Below are positions 1 through 10,805 of a stretch of 35,445 nucleotides of DNA, piece after piece (within the stretch, counting starts at the first letter, position 1; every line of letters starts with the position of its first letter). Source of the stretch: Opitutales bacterium (GTDB lineage Bacteria; Verrucomicrobiota; Verrucomicrobiia; Opitutales; Seribacteraceae); the NCBI GenBank assembly GCA_029251885.1, contig JAQXCL010000080.1:1-35445 (forward strand). The letters run 5' to 3'. The position numbers were made by a program, and so were the translations under genes. The notes beneath the pieces were generated by a model. It was given only the letters and a program-made list of their open reading frames with translations. It was not told where the DNA came from and ran no database searches.

Positions 1-65
1 GGCGGGTTGGGATACAATTCATCTAGCTTACGATCGATGAATTGAATTCTTTCACCAAGGTTCAT
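1..65 (-). CDS. nth: Start of a probable endonuclease III (partial, cut by window edge)
   Basis: Only the first 21 codons lie in the window, read leftward from an ATG at 63-65. The visible peptide begins MNLGERIQFIDRKLDEL and continues YPNP, which resembles the opening helix of endonuclease III proteins, where a (L)DxLYPxP segment precedes the conserved LLIA/SAQ core. The core, the HhH motif and the Fe-S cluster cysteines are all beyond the edge, so the call rests on a short resemblance. Endonuclease III is a DNA glycosylase/AP lyase that removes oxidised pyrimidines. The start lies 8 bp after the stop of the upstream leftward ORF (74-505), so the two could be co-transcribed. Confidence 0.45.
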   Translation of the reverse strand, partial: MNLGERIQFIDRKLDELYPNP

Positions 66-73
66 TGATTTGT

Positions 74-505
74 TCAACAAGGTGAACCGCCTTCCATAAT
101 TTTGTAATTTTTCGATTCCGAATCTACCCGATTTGATCCAGTGTTTTTAATAACCACCCTTTTAAAAGTTAAGGCTGATTCCATGGGTTCACGAGATAGG
201 TTAAAGGGAAAGAAGGGTTGAGGGATGACAGATGCGTCATCTATTAATCCCTTTTCTGCCTCAGAGCCTTCCCTGTAATTATCAGAAATTACCTTTGATT
301 TATGAACGGAACCTTCTTGGGATTTTGTCAAGCCAAGCTCTCTGGAAATGTAACCCTGCAAATGTCTAGGTCTGAAATCAATTTCCTTAGGACTGAGCAG
401 GTTCATGCCGTCAGTATATTCTTCTCGATTCGGTAAAGCATTGTGGGGATAACTCACCGGCATACCCGACTTTGGATCATTATACAGTATGCTGGAGATT
501 TTCAT
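74..505 (-). CDS. Hypothetical protein, 143 aa, no recognised domain
   Basis: An open frame from ATG at 505 to TGA at 74, leftward. The product is hydrophilic, with no signal peptide, membrane segment or cysteine-rich motif, and I do not recognise any family. It is rich in Ser, Pro, Glu and Asn and looks partly disordered. Support for it being real is positional: it is the only sizeable frame in this stretch and ends 8 bp before the start of the probable nth gene in the same direction. Against it: no clear ribosome binding site and no conserved motif. It may be a lineage-specific gene or a chance frame. Confidence 0.35.
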   Translation of the reverse strand: MKISSILYNDPKSGMPVSYPHNALPNREEYTDGMNLLSPKEIDFRPRHLQGYISRELGLTKSQEGSVHKSKVISDNYREGSEAEKGLIDDASVIPQPFFPFNLSREPMESALTFKRVVIKNTGSNRVDSESKNYKIMEGGSPC

Positions 506-708
506 TTTTTGGTTCTTGTTAGTTCTGGAGTTAAGAAACGATCCTGAAGGAAGTGCAACCTCTTTGTCACGGATTAATTTAAAAGGATTAAAATTGGGAC
601 AAATTGACCCAAGTTGGGCGGGCCTTATCGTTATCCGTCACATAAATTCTTCGCTTAATTACGAATACCTCGCCCATAGGCTTGTGTTTATGAAGGTTTT
701 CAGGCGAA

Positions 709-714
709 TATAAT
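709..714 (+). promoter_or_regulatory. Possible -10 element for clpB
   Basis: The 239 bp between the leftward ORF and clpB contain a perfect TATAAT at 709-714, 31 bp before the clpB ATG. No well-spaced -35 hexamer is visible: TTATGA at 688-693 gives a 15-bp gap and TTGTGT at 682-687 gives 21. No CIRCE element (TTAGCACTC-N9-GAGTGCTAA) was found, so HrcA control is not supported. Confidence 0.3.
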
Positions 715-744
715 TGGTATGTATTCTGCAAGAGAAGAATCGTT

Positions 745-3345
745 ATGAATGTGGACCCCGAAAAATTTACTGAACTTGGAATTTCTGCTATTCAAGAAAT
801 GGCAAAAGTGGCTAAGCGGAATGGACAGCAGGAGGTGGATGTTTGGCATCTTCTTTCTGTCTTAATGGATCAAGAGAATGGCATTGTCCCCGCCCTGATG
901 GATGAAATGGGAGTGGGTGCCGCACCGGTACAACTTTCCTTACAACGGGAACTCCAAAAATTACCTAAGATTGCAGGGAATGTTAATACGGCCAGATCCT
1001 ACGCATCTTCATCACTTACTGAGGCAGTGGAAAAAGGACAGGTCATTTCTAAAGAAATGCAGGATGATTATGTAAGTACAGAACATTTACTACTCGGCTT
1101 ATCTTCGGTGGGTAAGCCTGTAAGCTTTCAAAACTTTTTTAAGAACTTTGCACTAACTGAGAAAAAAATCCGTGAGGCTATTATTAAGGTTAGGGGCGGA
1201 CAAAAAGTAACTTCTAAAACACCGGAGAATTCCTTTCGCGCACTTCAAAAATACGGTATCGACTTAGTGGAACAGGCAAAATCGGGAAAGCTCGATCCTG
1301 TTATTGGCCGGGATTCTGAAATCCGACGAGTAATTAGAATTCTTTCCCGAAAGACCAAGAATAACCCAGTACTCATCGGCGAGCCTGGAGTGGGTAAAAC
1401 GGCGATTGTGGAAGGACTTGCTCAACGGATTGTCCGCGGAGATGTGCCCGAAGGGTTAAAGGATAAAACGATTTTTACTTTGGAAATGGGCTCCTTGCTA
1501 GCCGGTGCAAAATTTCGTGGTGAATTTGAAGAGCGTTTAAAAGCCGTCCTTAACGAGGTGAGTAAGTCAGAAGGACGAATTGTTCTCTTTATTGATGAAA
1601 TGCACACGATTGTGGGTGCAGGTAAAGCGGAGGGTGCGATTGATGCGGGCAATATGCTTAAACCAATGCTTGCCCGTGGTGAGCTACGATGTATTGGTGC
1701 TACCACCTTAAATGAATATCGTAAACATGTCGAAAAAGATGCAGCCCTTGAACGGCGTTTTCAGACAGTACTCGTCGATCAGCCCAATGTTGAGGATACG
1801 ATATCCATTCTACGTGGTCTGCGTGAACGTTTTGAAATCCATCACGGAGTAAACATTCGCGACGAGGCAGTGGTCCAGGCTGCGGTTCTTTCTAACCGTT
1901 ATATCTCTGATCGTTTCTTACCGGACAAAGCAATTGATTTAGTGGACGAGGCATGTGCCATGATTCGTACCGAACTTGATAGTATGCCGGCGGAGCTAGA
2001 CGAGGTCAGTCGTCGTGTATTACAGTTGGAAATCGAAGAAACTGCTCTGAAACAGGAAAAGGATAAGTCCAGCAAGGATAGACTGGAATCTTTGCGCATA
2101 GAACTTGGGAACGCTCGAGACAAGATGGAAACGATCAAGCGGCAATGGGAGAACGAGCGCCAGGGAATTGATAATGTCCGAGTCCTACGCGAGCAGATCG
2201 AGTCCAGTCGAGCAGAAATGGAACGAGCTGAGCGGGCCTATGATTTAAACTTAGTTGCCGAACTTAAGCACGGTAAACTGCCAAAGTTGGAAGAGGAATT
2301 AGAAAGCCTTGAGCAAATGGAAAAGCAGGAGGATTCCATTTTAAAAGAAGAGGTAACATCTGAGGAGATTGCCGAGATTGTAGCCCGTTGGACCGGCGTA
2401 CCTGTGACCAAATTAATTGAGGGAGAGCGCGAAAAACTTTTACGGCTCCAAAGTATTCTTCATCAGCGGGTAATTGGACAAAATGAGGCTGTTGATGCCG
2501 TTTCTGATGCTATTTTGCGAGCCCGTGCCGGGATCAAAGATCCACAAAGGCCCATTGGGTCGTTTCTTTTTCTTGGTCCCACAGGGGTAGGAAAGACCGA
2601 ACTGGCTAAGACTTTAGCCGAGAGTCTTTTTGATAACGAAAGCAATGTGGTCCGCATCGATATGTCAGAATACATGGAGAAACACTCCGTTGCCCGACTC
2701 TTAGGAGCTCCCCCTGGTTATGTTGGTTATGAAGAGGGTGGTCAATTAACCGAAGCTGTACGTCGAAAACCTTACTCGGTGATTCTTTTTGATGAGATTG
2801 AAAAAGCACACCCAGATGTTTTTAATGTGCTTCTTCAATTGATGGATGACGGCCGACTAACTGATTCTCAGGGCCGGACGGTCGACTTTAAAAATGTTGT
2901 GGTCATTATGACTTCAAATGTAGGTAGCCGTTATTTGCAGGAAAATTTTCTTGATAATGAAATTACAGAATCTGCCCGTGCGTCGGTTATGTCTGAATTG
3001 CGGGATCATTTCCGCCCAGAATTTTTAAACCGTATTGACGATGTTGTACTTTTTAAACCCTTATCCCTCGATGAAATTACTTCTATTGTTGATCTCCTTC
3101 TTGCCGGTTTAAATAAGCGATTACTTGACCGAAAAATTATCGTTGGGTTTACCGATGCTGCCAAGAAATGGATTGGGGAAAAGGGATATGATCCCACTTA
3201 TGGTGCTCGTCCACTTAAACGTTTTTTACAAAAGCAAGTGGAGACTCAACTTGCCCGTGCCTTAGTTTCGGGTGAGGTTGAGGAGGGGAGTGAAGTATCC
3301 TTTTCAGTCAAGGATGATCAGTTGGTGATGAAGGTAACCCGGTGA
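745..3345 (+). CDS. clpB: ATP-dependent disaggregase chaperone ClpB
   Basis: Hexameric AAA+ chaperone that extracts and unfolds polypeptides from aggregates together with DnaK/DnaJ/GrpE in the cytoplasm. The 866 aa match the usual 850-880 aa. Visible in order: Clp N-terminal repeat domain (about 1-150); first AAA+ module with Walker A GEPGVGKT at about 212 and Walker B VLFIDE near 279; a long charged coiled-coil middle domain at about 400-530, which separates ClpB from ClpA; second AAA+ module with Walker A GPTGVGKT at about 611 and Walker B VILFDE near 677; and a C-terminal D2-small domain containing GARPLKR. All nucleotide-binding motifs are intact. It appears monocistronic, ends 12 bp from a convergent permease gene, and starts at an ATG behind a purine-rich AGAGAAGAA stretch. 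Confidence 0.97.
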   Translation: MNVDPEKFTELGISAIQEMAKVAKRNGQQEVDVWHLLSVLMDQENGIVPALMDEMGVGAAPVQLSLQRELQKLPKIAGNVNTARSYASSSLTEAVEKGQVISKEMQDDYVSTEHLLLGLSSVGKPVSFQNFFKNFALTEKKIREAIIKVRGGQKVTSKTPENSFRALQKYGIDLVEQAKSGKLDPVIGRDSEIRRVIRILSRKTKNNPVLIGEPGVGKTAIVEGLAQRIVRGDVPEGLKDKTIFTLEMGSLLAGAKFRGEFEERLKAVLNEVSKSEGRIVLFIDEMHTIVGAGKAEGAIDAGNMLKPMLARGELRCIGATTLNEYRKHVEKDAALERRFQTVLVDQPNVEDTISILRGLRERFEIHHGVNIRDEAVVQAAVLSNRYISDRFLPDKAIDLVDEACAMIRTELDSMPAELDEVSRRVLQLEIEETALKQEKDKSSKDRLESLRIELGNARDKMETIKRQWENERQGIDNVRVLREQIESSRAEMERAERAYDLNLVAELKHGKLPKLEEELESLEQMEKQEDSILKEEVTSEEIAEIVARWTGVPVTKLIEGEREKLLRLQSILHQRVIGQNEAVDAVSDAILRARAGIKDPQRPIGSFLFLGPTGVGKTELAKTLAESLFDNESNVVRIDMSEYMEKHSVARLLGAPPGYVGYEEGGQLTEAVRRKPYSVILFDEIEKAHPDVFNVLLQLMDDGRLTDSQGRTVDFKNVVVIMTSNVGSRYLQENFLDNEITESARASVMSELRDHFRPEFLNRIDDVVLFKPLSLDEITSIVDLLLAGLNKRLLDRKIIVGFTDAAKKWIGEKGYDPTYGARPLKRFLQKQVETQLARALVSGEVEEGSEVSFSVKDDQLVMKVTR

Positions 3346-3357
3346 CTTGTATCTTCC

Positions 3358-4743
3358 TTAAGAGCAGGAACGGACTGACCTCACAATTACAAGTTGATTG
3401 ATCCATAAAAAGACTACGGCATATAGAATTGCACCGACCAAAGTTTGCCAGCTTAGTCCGTTGGATAATTCAATCCCATAGATTTTTACCTGCTGTGTGG
3501 TATAAATTTTGAGCACATAACATATCATTAGTGACAGGGCCCAGATGAAAGTAAATATCTTGGCAAATCGGAGCATAAATACCCGGCAGATTTTAAGGGG
3601 AGAAAAACCAAGATGAATCAGATCGCGAGTGGTTTCAGCCGATTGAGTAACTACCAAGCGAAAGCTGCTTGCAAAGGTGGCAATCGAAAGGAGTGAGAGT
3701 AAGGAACCGACACCGGCCATGCCCCAAATTAATCCATTGGCCAGTTGGTCTAACCATTCATCCTGGGGGAATTCCCGGTTTGTTTCATAACCCAATTCAT
3801 CCAAGCTTTGCAAAAAATCATCTGTTGGCGATTTGTCCATAGCTAGAATAAGGCGCGATGGGCCACCATCTGAAGGAGTCATATTTAGAGCATCAGACAA
3901 AATCATTCGATCCTCAGGATGTTCAATTGGAGAAACCTGAATGCTCTTGCTCCTCAATACCTCATTTTTGGCAAGATTAGACTTAGAAACAGGAGTCCCT
4001 ATAATTTCTTCATTTTCCCAAACAAAGAAATATTTTTCTGAACGATCATTGCCGTGGGTCTGGTTTGCCCATTGGAGAAAGTTTGCTGGTACGAGTACAC
4101 TGTTGATCCGCTTACTAAAGGCCACAAACCTGCCAAGCATTCGAATAGATTCTTCCTCCCCAATGAGGATTTCTATTGGCATAGAAGAGGCTGCTTCGCG
4201 GGAGAGGGCTGGATATTCACTGCGTGAAGGGGCGAGTCCGAAATTCCACAGATCCAAATAAAACTTGGGCACCATGATTGGTACATAAGATTGATTTTCC
4301 TCCCACTTCCATGCGGCAGGTTTTTGATCGAGGAATTCATCAGGCACTGATTCAAAAAACAAATCTGTTCGGGCGGCAGCCCCCAACCCAATCTTTCCTG
4401 CTGGCCAGATGTGTACTGTTACCGGGAATTGGTTACGGGTAAAACCACCTATTTTTTTGACTCCTGGAAGTTTTTTAATCCGGTCAATTTCTTCTTCCCT
4501 GAAAGATTTCTCCTGTTTTCCAAGGTTGAGTAAGATTCCTCCCTGAACGGATTTATTAAGGGTTACAAAGTTCTGTCCAACTTCTCGGCTCTCAACCAAG
4601 AGTTTTGAATCGGTAAAGATTTGTAGGGAGAGCAAAATTAAAATCGATCCGATAACACACCCAAGAGAGGCAGCTAACAATTCTTTGCTCGGGGATTTAG
4701 AACCGAGGCAACGATTGAGTAAAGATGTAATTGGCCGGCTCAT
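3358..4743 (-). CDS. FtsX/LolC-like ABC transporter permease
   Basis: Inner-membrane protein of 461 aa with the MacB/FtsX-type topology: one N-terminal transmembrane helix (about 22-43), a large extracytoplasmic domain of nearly 300 residues, then three C-terminal helices (about 338-362, 390-410, 430-455). Such permeases work with a cytoplasmic ATPase as mechanotransmission exporters, lipoprotein extractors (LolCDE) or cell-wall regulators (FtsEX). The partner is directly upstream: the ATPase stop and this ATG overlap as ATGA, implying translational coupling. The sequence of the large domain does not tell me the substrate. Only one permease is present, so the complex would be a homodimer. It is convergent with clpB, 12 bp apart. 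Confidence 0.75.
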   Translation of the reverse strand: MSRPITSLLNRCLGSKSPSKELLAASLGCVIGSILILLSLQIFTDSKLLVESREVGQNFVTLNKSVQGGILLNLGKQEKSFREEEIDRIKKLPGVKKIGGFTRNQFPVTVHIWPAGKIGLGAAARTDLFFESVPDEFLDQKPAAWKWEENQSYVPIMVPKFYLDLWNFGLAPSRSEYPALSREAASSMPIEILIGEEESIRMLGRFVAFSKRINSVLVPANFLQWANQTHGNDRSEKYFFVWENEEIIGTPVSKSNLAKNEVLRSKSIQVSPIEHPEDRMILSDALNMTPSDGGPSRLILAMDKSPTDDFLQSLDELGYETNREFPQDEWLDQLANGLIWGMAGVGSLLSLLSIATFASSFRLVVTQSAETTRDLIHLGFSPLKICRVFMLRFAKIFTFIWALSLMICYVLKIYTTQQVKIYGIELSNGLSWQTLVGAILYAVVFLWINQLVIVRSVRSCS

Positions 4744-5375
4744 AAATTGATGGACCGGTTACAGGACAATGGGCTCGATCCTGCAAGAGAAGTGATTACC
4801 AATCCGGCTTTGTTTTGGTTGAGGACTTGTTCAATCAAACCAGCCGCTGCCTTGGCGTTATCTTCGTCAAGGTGACTGAACGGTTCATCCAATAAGAGCC
4901 AGCAAAAAGGTTTCCGTAAGCACCGGACGAGGGCGAATCGTTGTCGTTGTCCAAGTGAAAGAGTTTCAACGGGTTTATCCAATAGGTTAAGCATTCCCAA
5001 TGCTTCGCACATTTCTTTCACGGTCGGAGCTTGCGGATTTATTTCGGGCAAGAGTTCGAGGTTCTCCCGTGCGCTTAACTTTTTGAAAAGCCGCAGATCC
5101 TGAAATAAAAGTGAAATTTTTTTCGCCCGTAAGATCAGCCAGTCTTCTGCCGACAAATCTTTTTCTTGAACACCATCTATTTCCCATGAACCCGAGTAGT
5201 CTTTGCGCAGGCCATAAATTAGGTGTAGTAGGGTGGACTTTCCTTTCCCCGATTGAGCCTGCACGAGGATACGATCGTTAGATGCCCATGTGATTTCTTC
5301 TTCCCATATTTTCGACGAAGCAATCAGCGATTGGGGAACGGGTTCCGGAACAACTTTGTTGAAAGTAAGTTTCAT
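4740..5375 (-). CDS. LolD/FtsE-like ABC transporter ATPase with atypical motifs
   Basis: Cytoplasmic ATPase of 211 aa, slightly shorter than typical LolD/FtsE/MacB-type subunits. Visible motifs: Walker A AQSGKGKST (about 40-48), where the usual first Gly is Ala; Q-loop FQD at about 91-93; signature LSLGQ at about 139-143 instead of LSGGQ; Walker B LLLDE ending at about 164; D-loop SHLD. The switch histidine, normally Thr-His after the next strand, is absent: the sequence there is VITSLAGS with Ser at about 196, and no His follows before the stop. The C-terminus is short. It overlaps the amidohydrolase upstream and the permease downstream by 4 bp each. It may hydrolyse ATP poorly or act as a regulated gate. 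Confidence 0.8.
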   Translation of the reverse strand: MKLTFNKVVPEPVPQSLIASSKIWEEEITWASNDRILVQAQSGKGKSTLLHLIYGLRKDYSGSWEIDGVQEKDLSAEDWLILRAKKISLLFQDLRLFKKLSARENLELLPEINPQAPTVKEMCEALGMLNLLDKPVETLSLGQRQRFALVRCLRKPFCWLLLDEPFSHLDEDNAKAAAGLIEQVLNQNKAGLVITSLAGSSPLSCNRSINL

Positions 5376-6232
5376 CCTAAAAGTTTTTGGAAGTTTTCCC
5401 CTAGCATGGCTCGTAACTCATATCCAGTTACTTCGATGGAATCGGTAAAGGTTGTCAGAAAAGTTTTAAAGTCCGGATTTTTTTGAGTGGCAGGATAGAT
5501 GCGTAAAGGATAGTCAGTCCCCCAGAGAATTTTTTCGCTCCCCACATGTTCGATTAATTCCTTAAAAATACTGGCCGGGTAGAGCAATGGACAGGCGGCC
5601 AAATCAATGTAGAAGTTTGAGGGAATTGGATTTTTTAAAGGGTACAAAGCTCCGGCATGAGCCAGGATTATTTTGAGGTCGGGCAACTCACTGGCCAGCC
5701 ATAAAAAATCTTCCATTGGGGTGAGTGTCTTACCTGGATAATCTTTCCCTTCTGGGTCGGTAACATGAAAGTTTACTGGCCAGCCAGACTCGCAGGCAAA
5801 TTCCATCGCTTTGATCCATTCCCTGTTTTGCATAGAAAATCCCTGAGCCCAGGGATGGGATTCTCCAATTCCCTGAAAACCGTCTTCCCGTGCCCTTTTT
5901 AAATAGTCCAATAAGTTGGGAATCTCGGGGTGTAAGGAAAGAAAACCGATAAACCTTTCTTTATCCTGCTTAATCCATTGTTGGTGCCATTGGTTTGCCT
6001 CCAGGCAGGTTTTTTGATTTTCCCAATACCAACCGAGTAATACGGATTGGTGAACTCCAGCAGCATCCATAGATGCGAGCATTTCCTGACGATTTGCCCA
6101 TCCTTGCAAACTCGGTCGATCTTTGGGAGATACCATATCCAACCACATTTTCTCCCCTGTTCGTTGGGCAAAGCGGGCAGGGTCTTTCATTACCTCTACG
6201 GGATAGCGATGAGTATGAGCGTCAATGATCAT
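5372..6232 (-). CDS. Amidohydrolase-2 family metal-dependent hydrolase
   Basis: A 286-aa TIM-barrel enzyme of the amidohydrolase superfamily (COG2159 type, which includes decarboxylases and lactonases). The metal-binding residues are visible: DAHTH at the N-terminus (HxH after strand 1), NFHV near the middle, LAHAG further on, and GTDYP near the C-terminus carrying the conserved Asp. There is no signal peptide, so it is cytoplasmic. The substrate cannot be deduced. Its stop overlaps the ABC ATPase start (ATGA), making it first gene of a tightly coupled trio whose other two members form a transporter. It lies 58 bp downstream of pyrG in the same direction, so read-through from pyrG is possible. 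Confidence 0.85.
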   Translation of the reverse strand: MIIDAHTHRYPVEVMKDPARFAQRTGEKMWLDMVSPKDRPSLQGWANRQEMLASMDAAGVHQSVLLGWYWENQKTCLEANQWHQQWIKQDKERFIGFLSLHPEIPNLLDYLKRAREDGFQGIGESHPWAQGFSMQNREWIKAMEFACESGWPVNFHVTDPEGKDYPGKTLTPMEDFLWLASELPDLKIILAHAGALYPLKNPIPSNFYIDLAACPLLYPASIFKELIEHVGSEKILWGTDYPLRIYPATQKNPDFKTFLTTFTDSIEVTGYELRAMLGENFQKLLG

Positions 6233-6258
6233 GCCAACTTTCTATTCCGTTGAATGTA

Positions 6259-6276
6259 GGGCTTTGGGTAAAGCCC
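6259..6276. other. Small perfect hairpin between pyrG and the amidohydrolase gene
   Basis: A 7-bp perfect inverted repeat (GGGCTTT/AAAGCCC) with a GGGT loop lies in the 58-bp gap. On the leftward transcript the T-run comes before, not after, the stem, so this is not a standard intrinsic terminator. It could be a processing or stability element between pyrG and the downstream genes. Confidence 0.4.
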
Positions 6277-6290
6277 AAAAGAAAAAAGGC

Positions 6291-7973
<1,683 letters not shown>

Positions 7974-8011
7974 TTATTCACCTTGGTAACTCCAAGTCAT
8001 TCCGTGGATAA

Positions 8012-8035
8012 AATATTTGTGTTTGCACAAATATT
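8012..8035. promoter_or_regulatory. Perfect 10-bp inverted repeat in the pyrG-sdhC divergent region
   Basis: AATATTTGTG and CACAAATATT form perfect 10-bp arms around a TTTG spacer. The element lies 98 bp from the pyrG start and 100 bp from the sdhC start. A possible promoter toward sdhC, TTGTGT (8018-8023), 18 bp, CATAAT (8042-8047), overlaps the repeat, as expected for an operator. No T-run follows on either strand, so it is not a terminator. The cognate regulator is unknown. Confidence 0.45.
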
Positions 8036-8135
8036 AATTTGCATAATTCTTTCAGCTAATACCTATCTTCGCGCTTCCTTTTCACTCGTCATGAATTTGT
8101 GCGGTAAGAAGATATATCTATAAATCCTTATAGAC

Positions 8136-8864
8136 ATGAATCAATCTTCCTTACTTAAAAAATACCTAATGGCCCTTACAGGGATTGTTCTCGTAGGTTT
8201 TGTTTTAGTTCACATGGCTGGTAACCTTCAGGTATTGATTGGCCGGGAAGCAATCAATGCTTACGCTTACGCTCTACAAAACTTACCTGCTCCCATCCTT
8301 TGGGGCTCCCGCCTTTTCCTTCTTGTATGTGTTTTGGTTCATGCAGTCACGGCCTACCAACTTATTAAGGAAAACCGAATGGCTCGGCCCAGAGCTAATG
8401 AAATCGAAGTTACCAAGCGTGCAGGGTGGGCTTCATTGCGAATGGGACTTACTGGTTCTTTGATGTTAGCCTTCATTGTTTTTCATCTTTTACACTTTAC
8501 CATCCGGGCAATTTTTCCTGAATACAACGACATGAAAACTACCGTTGGATCGCCGGACGGTTCGGAAATTCATGATGTCTACTCAATGATCCTTGCGGGT
8601 TTTCAAGTGGATGCAATTTCCATCTTTTATGTAATTTGCATGTTTTTACTATGCAGGCATCTGGCTCACGGAGTATCGAGTATGTTTCAGACCTTGGGCT
8701 TCCGCTCCGAGCGTTGGCGCGGAAAACTCGACCTTGCCGCTTCTGCTTACGGCTGGATTATATTTGCTGGTTTTTCCATCATCCCTGTTCTTGTTATCGC
8801 CCAAAAGTATGGCTTAGTTAATTGCCTCGAGACTTGTGGCTCATCCTGTTCCGTGAACCTGTAG
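8136..8864 (+). CDS. sdhC: Succinate dehydrogenase cytochrome b subunit (b558 type)
   Basis: Membrane anchor of complex II/succinate dehydrogenase, passing electrons from the SdhB iron-sulfur clusters to quinone through haem b. The 242 aa fit the single-polypeptide b558 family with five transmembrane helices. Histidines suited to haem ligation lie in or near helices: VHMAGN, VHAVTA, FHLLHF and CRHLAHG. Hydrophobic segments sit at about 12-32, 55-75, 105-130, 150-175 and 205-230. The gene opens an sdhCAB operon, 12 bp before sdhA, an order shared with Bacteroidota and Campylobacterota-type enzymes. No separate sdhD is needed. No clear Shine-Dalgarno precedes the ATG. Confidence 0.93.
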   Translation: MNQSSLLKKYLMALTGIVLVGFVLVHMAGNLQVLIGREAINAYAYALQNLPAPILWGSRLFLLVCVLVHAVTAYQLIKENRMARPRANEIEVTKRAGWASLRMGLTGSLMLAFIVFHLLHFTIRAIFPEYNDMKTTVGSPDGSEIHDVYSMILAGFQVDAISIFYVICMFLLCRHLAHGVSSMFQTLGFRSERWRGKLDLAASAYGWIIFAGFSIIPVLVIAQKYGLVNCLETCGSSCSVNL

Positions 8865-8876
8865 AATTTCTGCCCC

Positions 8877-10793
8877 ATGATCCTCGATTCAAAAATTCCT
8901 GAAGGTCCACTTGCTGATAAGTGGGAAAATCATCGTTTCTCTTCCAAGCTGGTCAATCCGGCAAACAAACGAAAGTTTAAGATTATCGTTGTCGGTTCTG
9001 GTTTGGCAGGCGGTTCTGCGGCAGCCACCCTGGGAGAACTTGGTTACAATGTGGATTGTTTTTGTTACCAGGATACCCCACGCCGAGCACACTCAATAGC
9101 CGCTCAGGGCGGGATTAATGGTGCTAAAAATTATCAAAACGACGGAGACAGTATTCATCGTCTTTTTTACGATACGATTAAAGGTGGAGATTTCCGTTCC
9201 CGTGAATCTAATGTGCATCGGCTTGCTCAAAACAGTGTAAACATTATCGATCAGTGTGTTGCCCAGGGAGTTCCTTTTGCCCGTGAATACGGAGGTTTAC
9301 TTGCTAACCGCTCATTTGGCGGAGCCCAAGTTAGTCGAACTTTTTATGCCCGTGGGCAGACTGGTCAGCAACTGCTCCTCGGTGCATACAGTGCATTGAG
9401 CCGGCAGATTGCAACCGGTCAGGTAAAAATGCATGTTCGTCAGGAGATGCTAGATTTAATCGTGGTCGATGGTCACGCCAAAGGAATTATTACCCGCAAT
9501 CTTGCGACCGGTGAAATGAAGGTTTGGACGGCAGATGCCGTACTTCTCTGCACCGGAGGATACGGTAATGTTTATTACCTTTCGACCAATGCGATCGGTT
9601 GTAATGTCACCGCTAATTTTCGTGCTTATCGTAGGGGTGCTGGTTTTGCCAATCCCTGCTTTACTCAGATTCACCCAACTTGCATACCCGTAGCAGGAGA
9701 TCATCAATCCAAGCTTACTTTGATGTCTGAATCCTTACGTAATGACGGTCGAGTATGGGTGCCTAAAAACGCGGAGGATGCAGGTAAAGCCCCTTCAGAA
9801 ATCCCAGAAGATGCCCGGGATTATTATTTGGAGCGTAAATACCCAAGTTTTGGAAACCTTGCTCCACGTGATATCTCCAGCCGCTCGGCTAAAGAAGCTT
9901 GTGATGAAGGTCGTGGAGTAGGCCCGGGTGGTCGTGGTGTCTATCTTGACTTTGAAGATTCAATCAATCGCTTGGGTGAAAATGTAATTAGTGAACGCTA
10001 CGGAAATCTTTTTGAAATGTACGAGCGTATTACCGGTGAAAATGCTTACCAGCGCCCAATGCGTATTTACCCAGCCATACACTACACCATGGGAGGTTTG
10101 TGGGTGGATTACAATCTGATGAGTACGATTCCTGGATGCTTTGTTTTAGGGGAGGCAAATTTTTCTGACCATGGAGCAAATCGATTGGGTGCCAGTGCTT
10201 TGATGCAGGGATTGAGCGATGGATATTTTGTTCTACCTTATACCATTGGAAATTATCTGACCACGATCAGTCCTGGCGGGATCGACCCAGAAGGTGCAGC
10301 GGCACGTGAAACGCTTGAATCCGTAAAGGAAAGAGTTGGCCAAATGGTTTCCGCCAAGGGCAAACGTTCTTCCCGCTCTTATCACAAAGAACTTGGAAAT
10401 ATCATGTGGGAATATGCTGGTATGGCTAGAAGCGAAAAGGGCTTGAACAAAGCAATTGGAGAAATTCAGGATTTACGGGATGACTTTAATAAAAACCTCC
10501 TCGTTACCGGACACGGCGAAGAATTAAATATGGAATTGGAAAGATCCGGTCGCGTTCGTGACTTTTTGGATTTCGGAGAATTGCTTTGTCGGGATGCGCT
10601 TACCCGCAATGAATCCTGTGGTGGTCATTTCCGTGAAGAATATCAAACTGCAGATGGAGAAGCCACGAGGAACGACGAAGACTTTTCACACGCAGCGGTT
10701 TGGGAATACAAGGGCGATGGAGAAACTCCAACCCGCCATAAAGAAGATTTAGAATTCGAAAATGTCAAACTTGCAGTACGCAGTTACAAATAA
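8877..10793 (+). CDS. sdhA: Succinate dehydrogenase/fumarate reductase flavoprotein subunit
   Basis: Catalytic subunit oxidising succinate to fumarate with covalently bound FAD. At 638 aa it matches the longer form that pairs with b558-type anchors. The N-terminal dinucleotide fold shows [12 protein letters not shown]; the flavin-linking His lies in [11 protein letters not shown]; the substrate-binding region includes IHPTCIP; and the capping/C-terminal region shows HYTMGG and GANRLGAS. It begins directly after CCCC with no Shine-Dalgarno and is 12 bp after sdhC and 12 bp before sdhB, so the three genes are likely one transcript. Nothing is missing from the active site. Confidence 0.96.
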   Translation: MILDSKIPEGPLADKWENHRFSSKLVNPANKRKFKIIVVGSGLAGGSAAATLGELGYNVDCFCYQDTPRRAHSIAAQGGINGAKNYQNDGDSIHRLFYDTIKGGDFRSRESNVHRLAQNSVNIIDQCVAQGVPFAREYGGLLANRSFGGAQVSRTFYARGQTGQQLLLGAYSALSRQIATGQVKMHVRQEMLDLIVVDGHAKGIITRNLATGEMKVWTADAVLLCTGGYGNVYYLSTNAIGCNVTANFRAYRRGAGFANPCFTQIHPTCIPVAGDHQSKLTLMSESLRNDGRVWVPKNAEDAGKAPSEIPEDARDYYLERKYPSFGNLAPRDISSRSAKEACDEGRGVGPGGRGVYLDFEDSINRLGENVISERYGNLFEMYERITGENAYQRPMRIYPAIHYTMGGLWVDYNLMSTIPGCFVLGEANFSDHGANRLGASALMQGLSDGYFVLPYTIGNYLTTISPGGIDPEGAAARETLESVKERVGQMVSAKGKRSSRSYHKELGNIMWEYAGMARSEKGLNKAIGEIQDLRDDFNKNLLVTGHGEELNMELERSGRVRDFLDFGELLCRDALTRNESCGGHFREEYQTADGEATRNDEDFSHAAVWEYKGDGETPTRHKEDLEFENVKLAVRSYK

Positions 10794-10805
10794 GGACAGT
10801 TCCCC

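Noticed and set aside
489-713. 74-codon plus-strand frame before clpB
   Set aside because: Overlaps the opposite-strand frame and the likely clpB promoter, and has no recognisable features or ribosome binding site.
506-744. Search for a CIRCE element upstream of clpB
   Set aside because: No TTAGCACTC/GAGTGCTAA repeat is present.
5372-6232. Amidohydrolase as the missing EboB
   Set aside because: EboB is TatD-like; this protein has COG2159-type spacing of the metal motifs and lies over 8 kb from the ebo cluster in a different unit.
6259-6276. Hairpin after pyrG as an intrinsic terminator
   Set aside because: The T-rich stretch precedes the stem on the leftward transcript instead of following it, so it is kept only as an unassigned hairpin.
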